A stretch of DNA of 64,000 nucleotides from Neospora caninum Liverpool (GCF_000208865.1 NC_018395.1:1581920-1645919); one strand, 5' to 3'; positions 38,701-50,117 are shown, counted from the stretch's first letter. A program made the numbers and translations. The notes: generated from the letters alone by a model not told the origin.

Positions 38701-41700
38701 GCGTACATGTTGTCAGGGCCCAACTACGGCACACGCTAGTGAGCCGATGCTCGAGAGTGGCAATAGCGGGGAATTCGGATTTTGCGCCTGATGCCCACGA
38801 GCGAAATGCGGTATCAAGTGTTTCTGCGTTGAGGGCGCGAAATGGTGGAAGCCAAATTGCTTCACGTCGGCCCGCGCTATCAATAATGGAAAACCCTCAA
38901 GGGATACCCGGGACAAATGCGAAAACTGAGTGGGTTTACGCCTTGTGTCTTTGCACCTCTGCGTGACGTGCGAAGACGTGCTTGTCTTGTTTCCCCCAAC
39001 TTAGTGGGAAAAGAAGTCAATCGAGTTTTCACTCATCCTTGTCTACTACCCTTCCTCTCTCTCAGTTGTGAAAAAAACAGCGCTGTTCCTGTACACGATG
39101 GGGCACCTGACACTCACACGGAGCTGGAACTCTTTACGTACAGGAATCTGCAACCGCGACATTTCACGGAGCCCCGCCGGCGCTGCCTCCTGTGCTCCTG
39201 TCCTCGCCACCCGCTGTTGCTCCACGGAGATGCACAGGCAGTAGTGAGCGTTTGTTGATTCTCGGCCGAAAGCTGCAGTGAGCTAGCTGTACAGTCGAAC
39301 AGTCAGGACTCACATGTAAACTAGCGGATCACGCAGTCTCATCTTGACGAGCCATCATCGAATCCTTCAGCAGGCGACCGCTCCTCCAGTCATCTGGAAA
39401 GTCATTGAGATAGGCATCGGGCGGGCTCTACTCGGGGGAGGCATCGCTTTCTGTGTTCGGGTTGTCAGCATGGGGCACTTTTCCTGGCGCATGAGGCGTG
39501 ACTCAGTAGGTATGAACCTTCGATGGTCTAAAGCACAATCGATTTGTGTGAATGAATTGGATGTGTCTCCCCAACGATGGGACAGCAGCGGAAGGGTAGA
39601 CATTCAACGAGAAATCGTCTATACGCGAATTGGAAAAGCCTGGTTGTTCCAGTGGTTTCGCCAAAGAATGGAACCGCTCATGGCGTGTGTCCAAGTATCT
39701 CCGGTTCCTCGCTCTTGTCCAATGCATGCCTGTGCTAACCAGCTATCACAGTCACGAGCGTTAGTTAACTTGCGGCCAGAAACATCTCGTTGCGAACCGG
39801 TAAAGATAGCATGCATACTCACCTCTTCTTCGAGCTTGACAAGCTCTAGCAGTTTCCTTTTCTCTTCGGTAACTTCTTTTATTTCTCTGAGGTGCTGGAA
39901 ATACGCCGTCGCTCGCGTCCTGTTCCTCAGAATTCTGCAGCCCAGGCAGAAAAAGTTTCGGGCTGTGGCACGTTACGTAAGATTTCATGCCAAGCTGTTT
40001 TCTGGCTGGCAGGCTCGTGGTGCGGACAACACTATGAAAGGTAGACTATCAGAATCTGGGCTGAACAGACTACCCCGCAACCACTCCGGAGTACGAAATT
40101 TTTTGGCGGGGCCAGTCGTCATAGTGAGAGGAAGGCAGAAACCGATAACGGCAGCGTTCTGTTTACAAGCCGCTAAGTGGCTTACCGTATCACTGAAACC
40201 CCTTTCCTTTTGTTTGTTTTCGGCTGCAAATGTAAGCAAATACAACGTGGTGGCAACGAGTAGTTTGTGAAATGCGTGCCGTGACACGAAGGCAAGATAC
40301 AAATGCTACTCACCTCCAAATCCAGACTGAGAGCCCGGATCCGATTTACGTCAAGAAAGGCTATGTAAATTTGGATGTACAAACGGTTGGAAACTGCTAG
40401 GCTTTTCACTAGGGGGAGAAGACGCTGGTGCCGAAGCCTTCAGTGGACAGCGTAATGCTTACACGAAACGTGAGCTCGCAGGCTTCCGCCTTCCGCGCGC
40501 ATTCCGCATGCCTTCCACCAAAAAATACTTTCTTTCCTTCAAATGGGTTGCGTTGAAGTCGAAGCGCAAGTTTTCGAGACCGACTGCGCCAACACAAAAA
40601 CCATATAAAGCGCTGAATTGTTTTTCAAGCCTGTATGGGGCACTCGACCTCAGTGACGTTAAGCGTATGAAGCACGCTTCGATAAGCGTGACTGGTCCTC
40701 CAGGCGGCTCTACAGAAGTGAATACCAGACAAGCCTACGGTGTACGCTGCTCAAATTCCACCAATCACAAACTGCGAACGGTAGGGGCATATCCACTAGA
40801 CACTAGTGGCAGTGAACGGCCACCGCAAAGCAGTGGCAATCATTTCTGACGACACACCTGTTGATACTGGGGACGAAAGCTTGGCGCCGCAGTTCTTCCT
40901 CAAAGTAATCTTTCCATTCCAATATTCGATCCTTGTGATCTCGTCCGAATCCCACTGAGCTCGAAGTCAGGCCACGATAAGAGCGGGAACGGCAGATCCG
41001 CGCGGACGTAGGATTGATCGAGGGCCGTGACGCTGTTTCAGCGGCTGCCGTTCCGTCACACCACACAGTGTACGTCGTATGCAACCAGGAGGGCCTTACT
41101 ACGCATTTCGTTGTCTTGGCAGTCCGTATATGCCAACGAGATTACAATGAGTATCGCACTGAACTGGACCTGTTCGAGGCAAGGTGAGACCCGACTTGTC
41201 GAAGACAAACTCTGGGGCCTAGGTTAGCGAAGACGAGTAGTTAACAGATTCTTAAGTTTGTCGTCCACCAGAATGGGGAATTGTTGCAACGTCAGTGCTA
41301 GCACACCAGTACACTGTCTGGAAAGAACAGGGTGCCTCGTGACGCCGTCGAAGCTGTGGTTGTTCTGATGAGAGAAACAAGAAAGAGAGGATCCGAGAAT
41401 TTTAAGCGGTGGATTCCTTTGTTCTTATGTCATGTTTGGCCTACCCTTCCGACTCTGCAGATCCCGAATACTCTCCAGTTTTTGAATTCTTCTTTCTTCC
41501 TACAGAACGACACCGGGAGACACCACGTTTTCGCCACCCCCCATCTTAGTTGAAACATGTGCACATCCTGAAGCTAACAAGTGGAACTACAGCCTCGGGG
41601 TCACTCGCCATTGTATCCGTGTTTTTGCCCTTCAGTGTGGTATCTATTGGACTGTGGTCCAAGTCCTGAAAGTTTTGAGACTGTGGACGCCTACAATTAT

Positions 41701-44091
41701 TCTCGTATCCCGGCATCCTCTTGGCAGAAGGAAAGGCTAGTTGTTCTGGGGAAATAAAGGAGAGAGCATGTGATCATCAACCCGAGAACTAACCGGCACG
41801 GTCTTTTGTTTCGGACGTCGACCCAAACGCTAACGGGGGGAAAATGGCGGCAATTGTTCACAGTACGAGTAACAAAACAGCTGCTTCTGGTCGCAAACTT
41901 CATTATTTCATGCGAACGTGAGAGAGCTCTCCATTCTCGTCTCGTTGCAGTTGCAACACGAAGACGGTTGCCCTTCACCGCAAGCCCCTGAATCTAACAA
42001 CATGAGCAGCAGGTATGCTCGGGCGGTGACAGTGACCAGAATGCTGTGTGATTCTGTCCGGTGCGCGCAGGCAGCTCTTGCCCCAGGAATGAGGTGTCTT
42101 TCATAGTGCGTCTCACCAGCGCTTGCTGCCTTCTAACAAAAGCAGTCACCAGGTCATTCCTCGTTTTGGCGTGTGATGATCGACCTTCGGTTCCCTCCCT
42201 TTTCGATCCGTACGGAGTCCTTGTGGAGTTGGTCTTCTCTCTCAATATCTTGTCGGGAAACCTTGGACTGCGTGGAGTCACACCAAGCCGTGGCCCAAAC
42301 CTCCGCGCGGTTTGGCGCTGTGTTGGGTCACTCCATCTTTGGCATTGGATCCCAGTCAGTTGTTCAGTTGTATCAGGATCTGAAGGAGCCACCAAAGCAG
42401 CCGACTCCGCACCAGCGGTCTTTTCCACCCGACGGTGAGGGTTGCAGGATTCAAGTGCCAAAACAGACTCGAAGTCTATCTTCGATGTTGTCGAATACAT
42501 TCCGTGGCCTCATTAAGGGTACGGACAAAGTAGCGCACTAGAAGCAAGACCCGGCGTAAAAAGCGTTCATCCAGTTACTAAACAGGTGCCAGGCCAACAA
42601 GAATCCGATCCGTATATAATACATACCCTGAGGATGCAACACGGCGCTTTCCCGCGGCCTCAGTCCACCCTTCCTTCGGCGGAAAAAATAGACGAGAAAT
42701 GTGGGCGGCACACTACACTGCAGCTGGCTTCATCGGGTTGCTTCGATGCTCTTGTGGTCCACCTACCACAGTGTGGCAACACTATAGGTCAAGCAGATGA
42801 TATGCTTTTCCTCGCACGCCTCGGCGAGCCGTAATTTCCAACTTCCACGTCTTCGGTAATGCTGTATACTTCTACACAACAAGCACACGTGGGTGCTTCC
42901 TAAATGTGGTCGTCGTATAGGGTGGACTGTCTATGCAAGGCGTCTCGGCCCGCTTGCGCATTTCTCTTGCGATTGTGCGCCGATCTCTCTCCTCGTGTAA
43001 CGTGCGAGCTGAAGTTTCGTGTTGTGCCCGGATCTGCTACACAGAGAGTAGGTACAAGTCGACCGCCGTCGCTCGCTCTGCTGACCCGTAGGATGTGAGC
43101 TCCCAAACGACGCTCTGCGGCGTTGCCTTATTCCAGGGATCGGTCCCTTCGACGATGATGCCTTCACAACTCTTTGGGATAGAGATATCTCCGGGGTAAA
43201 CGTGCATGCGGTGCGTTCTACTTCATCTAGCTGAAGCTTCTCCCGGATGATTCTGGAAGCCCCGCGGCACCGCGGTTGCCAGTGACAGGGAAGTTGCAGT
43301 TCTTGGAGGACTGACGCCAGGCGTTCCTTTTCCGTCACATTGGCGTGTTTGCTCTGGCTTTTTCCCACGGGCCGACAATAACCCTGCTCCTTCCATGACG
43401 CACTCGTCTCTGTGACTGCACAGGATCGTTCGCTGTTGCATCTAGGTACCATCAACTGACTGGTTCTTTCATCAAAGGTGGTGGTCTCGTCAAGCCCGTG
43501 GTAGCCGTTGCTGGTTGAAAAAAACGATGATGCAGTTCGATGCTGAACGCTACCGCTGTTTTCCCAGTTTTGGCCTGAAGAATTCACTTCTGGTACCGGA
43601 TGGAGAAGTGAGTCTTCGTCCTTCCGAAATGTCTTAAATTCGAGGTCGGAGGACACTAAAGGCTTTTCCCAGGTACCGGGCAGGTGAGCGCAAGAACATA
43701 TAGGGCCTCCAGCACGCGTTTGCGTGGTGCCAGGACAGTCGCGCGTTGCATGATGGCTATGCAGTTCAGCTCCTTTCTCGCTCAAAAGGCAACCTACGGT
43801 GGACCATTTTGAACTACATGTTGGATCGTTAATTGCTGGTGGAGCGGAGAGACTCCTGCGGATTTGTGTACCAGTTTGTGCGCGGGTAAAACCAACTGCG
43901 CATCGCGCGCCACCTTCAGAAGTCACTGAACCTGCTGGTGATATCTGTCGAACCACTGATATCAACCTTCTGTGTTCTTCCTTCAGTTGGCACCGATTTG
44001 GTCTTTCCCCTCCCTGACGCACAGTGTTGCCTGTATCCGGCATCAGAGAACCAGCGTCGCCCGGTGGCAGCGCGGCACCGTTCGACATCAT
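16790..44091 (-). CDS. Coiled-coil membrane protein gene with a chain of single-codon micro-exons
   Basis: Proposed exons in coding order: 44091-43086, 40954-40858, 40527-40463, 40360-40314, 39894-39823, 39320-39314, 39123-39118, 36986-36946 (together 1,341 nt, 447 codons, phases consistent). Then come about 39 micro-exons of 3 to 15 nt between 36151 and 17839, and a last exon 17164-16790 ending in TAG/TGA-type stop context. The start proposed is the first ATG of a tandem pair at 44091. The N-terminal exon is hydrophilic. The middle exons are coiled-coil (LREIKEVTEEKRKLLELVKL). The last exon carries one transmembrane segment (VIVFCAAILAAMAASIWLVV) and an 80-residue charged tail. I do not recognise the family. 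Short F-x-P-x-I motifs (TFTPEIS, AFVPSIN) recur near the 5' side. Function is unknown; a membrane-anchored coiled-coil protein is the safest description. Confidence 0.6.
19712..19739. repeat. (TA)n microsatellite
   Basis: TA run of about 14 units inside an intron of the micro-exon gene. Confidence 0.95.
20189..20207. repeat. (TG)n microsatellite
   Basis: About nine TG units between two proposed micro-exons. Confidence 0.9.
22203..22275. repeat. Compound (TA)n microsatellite
   Basis: Interrupted TA runs with ACGC and ACGAA interruptions, in an intron of the micro-exon gene. Confidence 0.9.
25494..25537. ncRNA. Near-perfect 19-bp hairpin, 6-nt loop (possible small-RNA precursor)
   Basis: Arm CCCCGCCACTGTGTGCTCG (25494-25512), loop TGGAAG, arm CGAGCACAAAGTGGCGGGG (25519-25537). 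Only one position is unpaired (G against A) in 19, and one more G-C pair extends the stem outward. It lies about 330 nt upstream, on the minus strand, of the micro-exon at 25149, in intron sequence. A short GC-rich stem of this kind could be a small-RNA precursor, a structural element in splicing or the remnant of a mobile element. No transcript is known from the sequence alone. Confidence 0.5.
26960..27007. repeat. Dispersed 48-nt repeat, copy 1
   Basis: This stretch matches 50070-50117 at 42 of 48 positions by eye, on the same strand, with core TACTGAATATGACT and GAGA.ACAGACAACCAAGT. Flanks do not match. Copy 2 lies near a mitochondrial fragment, so both may derive from mitochondrial DNA, but I cannot name the source. 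Confidence 0.75.
27401..27440. repeat. (TA)n microsatellite
   Basis: Interrupted TA run in an intron of the micro-exon gene. Confidence 0.9.
29666..29703. repeat. (TA)n microsatellite
   Basis: TA run of about 18 units between the proposed micro-exons at 29493 and 30002. Confidence 0.95.
30454..30479. repeat. (TA)n microsatellite
   Basis: TA run of about 13 units, intronic. Confidence 0.95.
30818..30884. repeat. Two closely spaced (TA)n microsatellites
   Basis: TA runs at about 30821-30840 and 30865-30884, separated by unique sequence, intronic. Confidence 0.9.
39823..40954 (-). other. Four conventional coiled-coil exons of the micro-exon gene
   Basis: Exons 40954-40858 (97 nt, donor CAACAG/GTGTGT), 40527-40463 (65 nt, donor GTAAGC, weak AAG acceptor), 40360-40314 (47 nt, acceptor ACATAG, donor GTGAGT) and 39894-39823 (72 nt, acceptor TTCCAG, donor GTGAGT). 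The phases chain exactly: 2+95, 1+63+1, 2+45, 72. The product reads as amphipathic helix, with segments DHKDRILEWKDYFEEELRRQ, FLDVNRIRALSLDLE and HLREIKEVTEEKRKLLELVK. The last two exons are the clearest; the 65-nt exon is the least certain. Confidence 0.65.
43086..44091 (-). other. First coding exon of the micro-exon gene
   Basis: Open for 335 codons in DNA of average composition, and the reading frame extends upstream of the ATG to an acceptor-like CTTTCAG near 44296. It encodes a Ser/Thr-rich hydrophilic N-terminus, then a charged helical stretch (EKERLASVLQELQLP, IIREKLQLDEVERTA) and TFTPEISLSQR. The donor chosen, ACGG/GTCAGC at 43085, is weak, but it leaves phase 1, as the exon at 40954 requires. 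A different donor, or extra small exons in the 2.1-kb intron, remain possible. Confidence 0.55.
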
Positions 44092-46264
44092 TCTCACTAG
44101 AGTCCATCTCGGACAGAAGAAAGAAAGGAAAGAAGCGTCGTTCTTTGCCGTTGTGTTTTTTGTTAACTTCAGTGACTGAATGTGGACGAGAGGACGTCCC
44201 CGTCGTGGAGCCACATTTGCCGTTCCCTGACAACCCAAGCAAGCCTGTGCCATGCTGGTAGAGACTGCTCCTCGATACACAGTGGCTCACTGAAAGCAAA
44301 ACAAAGTAACCCAAACCTGTTGAGGTGCGCGATAAAGACGGGGTCACTGGTCACGCGCAGGTGTTCCTGACGAACCTACAGGGGCTTGGACTGCCTCCCG
44401 AGCTGCTATAGCCAATGAAGTACTCGTGGCGGTCTGTACGGGCAAACTGCCTGAGTTGCAATCATGCCTCCGTAAATATCAGATGTGGCTTTCCTAACAG
44501 CGACGTCAATCGGATAAGGTTTGTGAAGCCAAAAACATAGGCTCCCTTTGGTTAGCCTCCCCTTTGGTTCTCCAACTCGCCCGAGGTGCCACCGATGAAA
44601 CTGCCTGGTTTGCCGCGTTTCAGGTCCTAAACGCGGGAGTCATAGTGAAACCACCTCTATATAGAGACACGAAGTATTGCTCTACTCAGTTGTAAAGTGT
44701 GTTCGGCTCGCGGATTCATCAGTGTGCAGCGGTACACAATAGTCTGTCACGAACGTGCAATACCTGTCCGGATCAGGCCCCCCACCGGACAAAAAGCTGC
44801 AGGTGCTAGCTAGAAGCGAACGCACATGCCATATGCGGTAGGCAATGGTAGGCACACGGCATCGGCTCAAACACTATTCCAAAAAACGAACTAAACACTG
44901 GCATTCTAATGCAGAAAGAGTAAGAAAGAACGATTTTCCTCGTCTGTCAACCCTTGCCGCATCCCACGAACGTTGAGCTGCAAAAGCCTTCGGTGTGAGA
45001 CAGCAGAAGACAAGTCAGAAGTACGCACACACCAGCCGCTACTACCAACCGGGAAATACGTTCTTTGAACTGCATCTACTTCTGTCACTGCCAGTGACGA
45101 AACAGATGTTAGCAATGAAGAAAGTTCCAATTTAACGGTGAAAAGACAGGTAGAGAGGCACAGCCCACTGAAACGAAATGGGCCGTTGAGTGGGCGAAAC
45201 GCAGTGATGTAATGAATGAACACGATCCCACAAATTCTGTGGTTCTCGTCGCCTACGGTGAGCTAGTTTTCTCGTGGCTTCAAAATCATTGCATATTATG
45301 ATACGTCCTGCCTCTCTCGGGTGGCTCCCAGGTGTTTTAAAATGCAACTAAAAAATACCGCTACGAGGACAAAACCCGGCCATCCCACTGGATCCCCCGT
45401 TTCAGCAACACGGGACGCACCACCAACTGCTAAAAGAAAGTGTTCGACTTCACACGGAGTAAGCGCCACAAGTATCGACATGGGGAGAAGTCACAGCCTA
45501 TAAAAGCTATTCTTTTTCACCAACAGCATTTTTGGATCCAACTGACGGGCATGTTCACACTTGTAATGGTCTGGTGACCTTCGGGTACCTAGGCAGTAAG
45601 CTCGGGTGCGCAAAAGGACAAGGCACGACAACCTTATTGAAGCACTTCAGCCCGGGGGGTCGGCTTGTGGTTCGCTCGCGTTTCGTGGCGGGACAGAGCC
45701 TACGAATGGCGTCGCAAATTCGAACAATCCTGCCTTGTGTGTAGGCCAAGCTTCACCCGCAGCTTCTCACTTCGAGCTAGTGGAGATCGTTGGTTTACCA
45801 CTTCCATCGGAGCACCTCGTTGTTTGCGCGCGCGGTACTATCACTTTTTCCCTCCCATCCTTGGAGGTTTGTGGCATGTACTGTCGGATCCGCACGGGGG
45901 GTCGTTCAGCAGCCGGCGCCACTGGGAGACCGTTGCCGTCATGAAGTGGATTTGTCACCAACTGGCCTCATGGAGTCCTCATTCTCACTTGCGTAGAATG
46001 ATTTTCTGTTGAAATCGAGCCAGACAGCTGTGGTGTAGCGTTGGCTTGGAGCACGGGTCATCTTCAGGGGTACCGTCTTCAGAGACGATTCCTCCCATCT
46101 GGCCACGTGGTCCTACCCTCGCGGGCTACTGCCCGGGGGAATTTGGTAACGAAAGTCGGCATATTTACCACAAATAGGCGACATGAGTGGGCAATTTCTG
46201 TAATGACATTGGACGTTGAAGGAGGGAGGTACGGTACATCTTTTGTGATGCCTTGTCGAGCAGA
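44092..46264. promoter_or_regulatory. Divergent intergenic region
   Basis: It separates the proposed start of the minus-strand micro-exon gene from the start of the plus-strand secretory gene, so it should contain both promoters and 5' untranslated regions. Small open frames on both strands (for example 45606-45944 plus and 44906-45223 minus) overlap and show no domain. I see no defined promoter element that I can assign. Confidence 0.45.
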
Positions 46265-48529
46265 ATGAGGACACTCCTCTGGGGTCTCGCGGCCGGTGTT
46301 CCCTGGTTTTTCATCGCAGGCGTTGTTGGTGAGAGCAGGGGCGGCCGTGCCACCGATGGAAATGGAGAGGGCTCGCCCAGCGTAGGTCTTAATCATACTC
46401 GTTCAGAGGCCGAAGTACAGTCGGCGGTGGTTAGCCTTGATGCCCATGAGAGTCAAAGCGCGGAAGTTGACGAGGATGAGGGCCCATACAGTGTGGCCCA
46501 GCGTTTTCGTCTTATGGTCGTTGCAGACCACCTAAAGGACGGCATCGCATGTGAAAAGGAAGTTGTTTTGCAGGCTGCCGATATATCTGGACTGAGAATA
46601 GGGGGCCCGCGCCCAAGTTTCAATGGCGGGTTGCTCCCTCTCGTCGGTCTCCCTTTTTTGGCGGCAGCTGGCCTGAAGAACCACATCCTCGGAGGTAAGC
46701 CGGACGCGTCTGTAAGGGGGAAATGTTTTGCTCAACACGAAGGTAACAAGCCGTTGCGCTGGAACCAGTGGCTCAGCGGGTTAGCTCACCCAGAGCGACC
46801 ATCAGTGGACGAAAGGTAGCTATCTTCGTGGAATGACACATGCATGAGCAAATCCAGGGACTATCAATTGTGGGCACTTTTACCTTAAACAGTCCGTCTC
46901 AAGGGTTCGCCGTCGCTGCCATCTCAGACGGGGGCCAGCTACTGCCTGCTCAACAGACACACATGTAGCGTATCAGGTTCCGCCAGAAACGACCTTGCTT
47001 GTCCGAAAGTTGCTTTGACGCTTTCTCTTTCACGCCTGTTATTGCGAAAGGTTTCGCGGCCACTCCTTTTGCTCACGATCCTCCGTCCGGCGTTGCGTTG
47101 TTCGGTTGCAGTGAAAGGCGCAGAACACGACATGCAACTCCCAGGAGAGAGCACTTTGACCCCGTATGACATCGTAGACGGTGCAGTTGACACTCGCTCG
47201 CAGCTTGTAGATCCTGATGAGTTGGCAGAAGTGCCCACGTGGAAGTCAAAGGCTTTCATTGGATCTGCAGTGGCATTGGCCAGCGCCATCATTGCTGGCT
47301 TCGCATCTTCGTGGTGGGCTGCCAAACGAGAACGGTCTCGACGCGGCTTGCTAGGCAGCGGGCGGACAGTGGTGTGGGACGTCTCTGACTGCATTCTCCT
47401 TGTAGACGTTGGCCAAGCCCAGGCCCAAAAGGCAATTTTCGGCACCTTTGTTCGGGGATCCGCGAGACTCGTCGTCGACCATCGGCGACAGCGCGGCCGG
47501 TTGCTGTACGAAGAACGGCCTCCGCTTGTTGGACATCTTGTATCCCGCCTTCGGGGCAAGAACCTTGCTAGGTTCGAGGATTTTCAGCTGAGCACGCCGG
47601 ACTGCTATTTTCGTCCGGACTTCGACCCGCACACTCCAGCGAAGCCGATAGAAGTTCGTGACAAGAGGAGAGGCGGCGTTATGTCCCTTCCTCAAACCGC
47701 TGGCGACCTCTTCTTCCGTGAGCTGCTTGATTCGAAGGGCAAGCGCACTGAGGGTCTGGCGCTTCACTTTGTGAGAAACCCCGGCTGGGTGTCCTCGACA
47801 GAGACTGCGTCTCTGACTGCAGCGTCGCGAGCCATTGCGACAGATCTGGATTTCACCTTGTTGATGCGTCAAGCCGCATCCGAAAGTGTGGAGTGTCTGG
47901 GAAGCGAAGAAACGGGCAGCGGCGGCAGACCCGTGTGCTGGAGGCCGCTTCCTGAGGCGGGTTCCTTGTTTCTGTGGCAAGAGGAGGTCACGGGCGAGAA
48001 ATGTACAGTGGTAGCTGCCTTTCGAGGCAGCGTTAGCTATTCAGTCCGGGCGAACTTTGCAACTCAGGAACTGTCCATAGGTTCCGATGCATCTGTTTAT
48101 GGAAGCATGGTTACTGTGCGACGTGTGCTGAGCAAGTGCCTGCTGCTCGAACGGAATCCTCCTCACCATGGTGTTGCAGTGCAGAAAGCGTCGATCCCGT
48201 GTCATGACACCTCGGCGGCGCCATGCGGCAGTATCCTCGTAGGACAAGAGACTGAAGAAGAAGGGGACGATGGATACAACTTGGAGGCCTCATTGAAGAA
48301 GGCTGTCGAGGTAGCGTACGTGGCTTCACCAGGAGAGGAAGAACTCGATCTTGTAGGTGCAAGTGCCGCAAGACAAAGAGACTACAGAGTGCGCACGGAG
48401 GCTTCGAAGGCGTCTAATTCTGTGCTAGAGTTCTTCACGGTGTTCACTGTACATTTTCAACGCAAGCCTGCCGATTGGCCTGTCCTGTTTGAGATGAGGA
48501 AGAAGGGAGCGGCCAGGACTAGAGTATGA
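46265..48529 (+). CDS. Secretory-pathway membrane protein, two exons, 615 residues
   Basis: Exon 1 is 46265-46694 and exon 2 is 47112-48529, joined in phase 1 (GGA-G/GTAAGC ... TTGCAG/TG), making GTG-AAA-GGC. The first ATG, 46265, begins an N-terminal signal peptide (MRTLLWGLAAGVPWFFIAGV). A second hydrophobic stretch is near residues 120-140 (LLPLVGLPFLAAAGL). A transmembrane helix follows at about 191-213 (AFIGSAVALASAIIAGFASS), with a basic cluster after it (AKRERSRRG). The C-terminal 400 residues form a soluble, probably folded domain with no motif I know. The architecture fits the secretory or dense-granule/rhoptry type proteins of coccidia, but I cannot name it. Exon 2 alone gives a false signal peptide, because the pyrimidine tract before its acceptor is open and starts at TTG (47015). 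The gene is divergent from the micro-exon gene. Confidence 0.85.
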
Positions 48530-49636
48530 AGTGATGGCTTCAGCCGGTGAGGTTGGTGAATTAAAGTACCTATAAACGTCGTGTGGAATTACAGCGTTTT
48601 CCCATCATGTGAGCATGTTTGGGAACCGCAAGATGGTGTGAGGCAACAGGAACAGAACTCCGACGCATGTCCAAGGTGGACGTTGTAGCTCGTGTGGAGC
48701 CTCCGCTGCACAGGACATTTTTTTGGCATGTCGGCACACCATGGTCTGCAGACGGTGCATATCCATTCATAAGGCGTGTCTATTGATCCCGATTCGTGTG
48801 TCGAGTTCGGTTGTCCGCGAGGAGTCAGTAAACCGGCAGAATGGCAAGATTCTGTACCTGTAGCCGGCGGCCTCTGCCAAAAGGAGAGTCCGATCAGAAT
48901 TCAGTGCCCACGCCCGATCAAGATGAGATTCGGGCTGAGATCAGCCTTGGTACCGGGGGATGTCATCGCTGTAATTGCGGGATTGTCCTTGGGAATATGG
49001 AAGTTTAGGATCAAGGGACAGGAAATTCAAGGATTAACACCCGCAAGCATGCGGATGCTTCTTTTTTCTTTCACCTGACTTATTTTGTGTTCCCCACGAG
49101 TAAAATACATGAGACTGCGCTGACAATTTTATCTTCTTTCGTTCTATGTGGCTGCGTGTGAGGCGCACACTGGCTGCTTGCATGGAGAAACCACTGCTTG
49201 CGTGCGTGAACGTACGTTGCTCTTGGTCAAATGCCCGAGGCAAATGGACATCGTGACTCCATAGGAACACGGCCTGCGGTAGCCTTGTTCTCCAGTCCTG
49301 GACTCGACGGCAAGTTTACTGCCGGTACCCTACCGCACAGTGGCCAGGCGACATGCCGAGTTATAGGCGATCCGGCTGTGTTACGTGTGCCAAAAAAAGA
49401 CAATATGTACCACGAAGGGCTTGCAGTTTCGTGCAATGCTTGCTGTAGATCACTCACCAGAATTGCTGTTGGATGCTTGGAGAATGCTAGTTCAAATAAC
49501 AGCGATGGGTGGTGGGACCTGAATGCCAGTTTCCTCCGCCCCTTTATCCGAATCTTTTTCAATTTTCTTCATATCGAAAATCAGGGGTCGTGGAGAAGTA
49601 CTGCGATGTATCAAAGGGAGACTCCTCTGCTCATAC

Positions 49637-49729
49637 TATATAGCCACTGCCTTCCTCGGTTATGTACTCCCATGGGGACAAATGAGTTTCTGGGGTGCTA
49701 CGCTGATTACCAACCTCCTTTCTCCAATA
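49637..49729 (+). pseudogene. Nuclear copy of a mitochondrial cytochrome b fragment (NUMT)
   Basis: About 93 nt in frame encode [20 protein letters not shown] followed by [10 protein letters not shown]. This is the conserved quinol-oxidation-side segment of cytochrome b, including the [10 protein letters not shown] motif. The match starts and stops abruptly: the sequence before it and after SPI is unrelated to cytochrome b. Coccidian nuclear genomes are known to carry many short mitochondrial DNA insertions. The fragment has no start codon or splice context of its own and lies in noncoding DNA. Confidence 0.93.
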
Positions 49730-49919
49730 CGTGTTTGGTTGCTTTTCGTCCGCTGCTGAATTTTGGCGACCCACGTTCCCCAGGGGCCCTTCATAGCCGA
49801 GTGCAATTCACTGGCATCGCCGAACAAGAGCCACGTGTGTTTTACCTGCGGGCTCCCCGCTAACATCCTATCCATTGTTATTCGTTGGCGGCACGGGCTG
49901 TACGATCACAATAGAAGCC

Positions 49920-50040
49920 TACATATTCTTAATAAAAGCAGGACTGCGTTGTTTTACGTCACACCGTTGTTTGGTTTAGTTTCAATTTTTGAAACTTTTA
50001 ATATTTATAATTATACTGTATGTAATTATTAATAGGATGT
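49920..50040. other. AT-rich patch, possibly also mitochondrial in origin
   Basis: Strongly AT-rich compared with its surroundings, with runs such as TTTTAATATTTATAATTATA. A hydrophobic reading frame crosses it (LFYVTPLFGLVSIFETFNIY). It lies about 200 nt from the cytochrome b fragment, so it may be another mitochondrial piece, but I cannot match it to a named gene. Confidence 0.3.
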
Positions 50041-50069
50041 AATGCCTTTACAGCTACAATTCCAAAGTA

Positions 50070-50117
50070 CCTAGGATACTGAATATGACTTCATTTATGA
50101 GATACAGACAACCAAGT
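50070..50117. repeat. Dispersed 48-nt repeat, copy 2
   Basis: It matches 26960-27007 at 42 of 48 positions in the same orientation. It is adjacent to the AT-rich patch and about 340 nt from the cytochrome b fragment. Confidence 0.75.

Noticed and set aside
41994..42541. Overlapping frames on both strands (42173-42541 plus, 41994-42500 minus)
   Set aside because: Both look partly protein-like; I could not find phase-compatible splice sites for either, so no exon is claimed.
42715..42792. Plus-strand VVHLPQCGNTIG resembling the tubulin N-terminal QCGNQIG motif
   Set aside because: Only about ten residues match, and no GGGTGSG or other tubulin segment follows. It also lies in the proposed intron of the minus-strand gene.
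47015..48529. A stand-alone secreted protein starting with a Leu-rich signal peptide
   Set aside because: The start is TTG, and the hydrophobic part is a pyrimidine tract before the acceptor at 47111. It joins in phase to the exon at 46265.
49231..49863. A 210-codon plus-strand gene
   Set aside because: It overlaps the cytochrome b fragment in another frame, has no protein-like pattern and lies in a region of inserted fragments.
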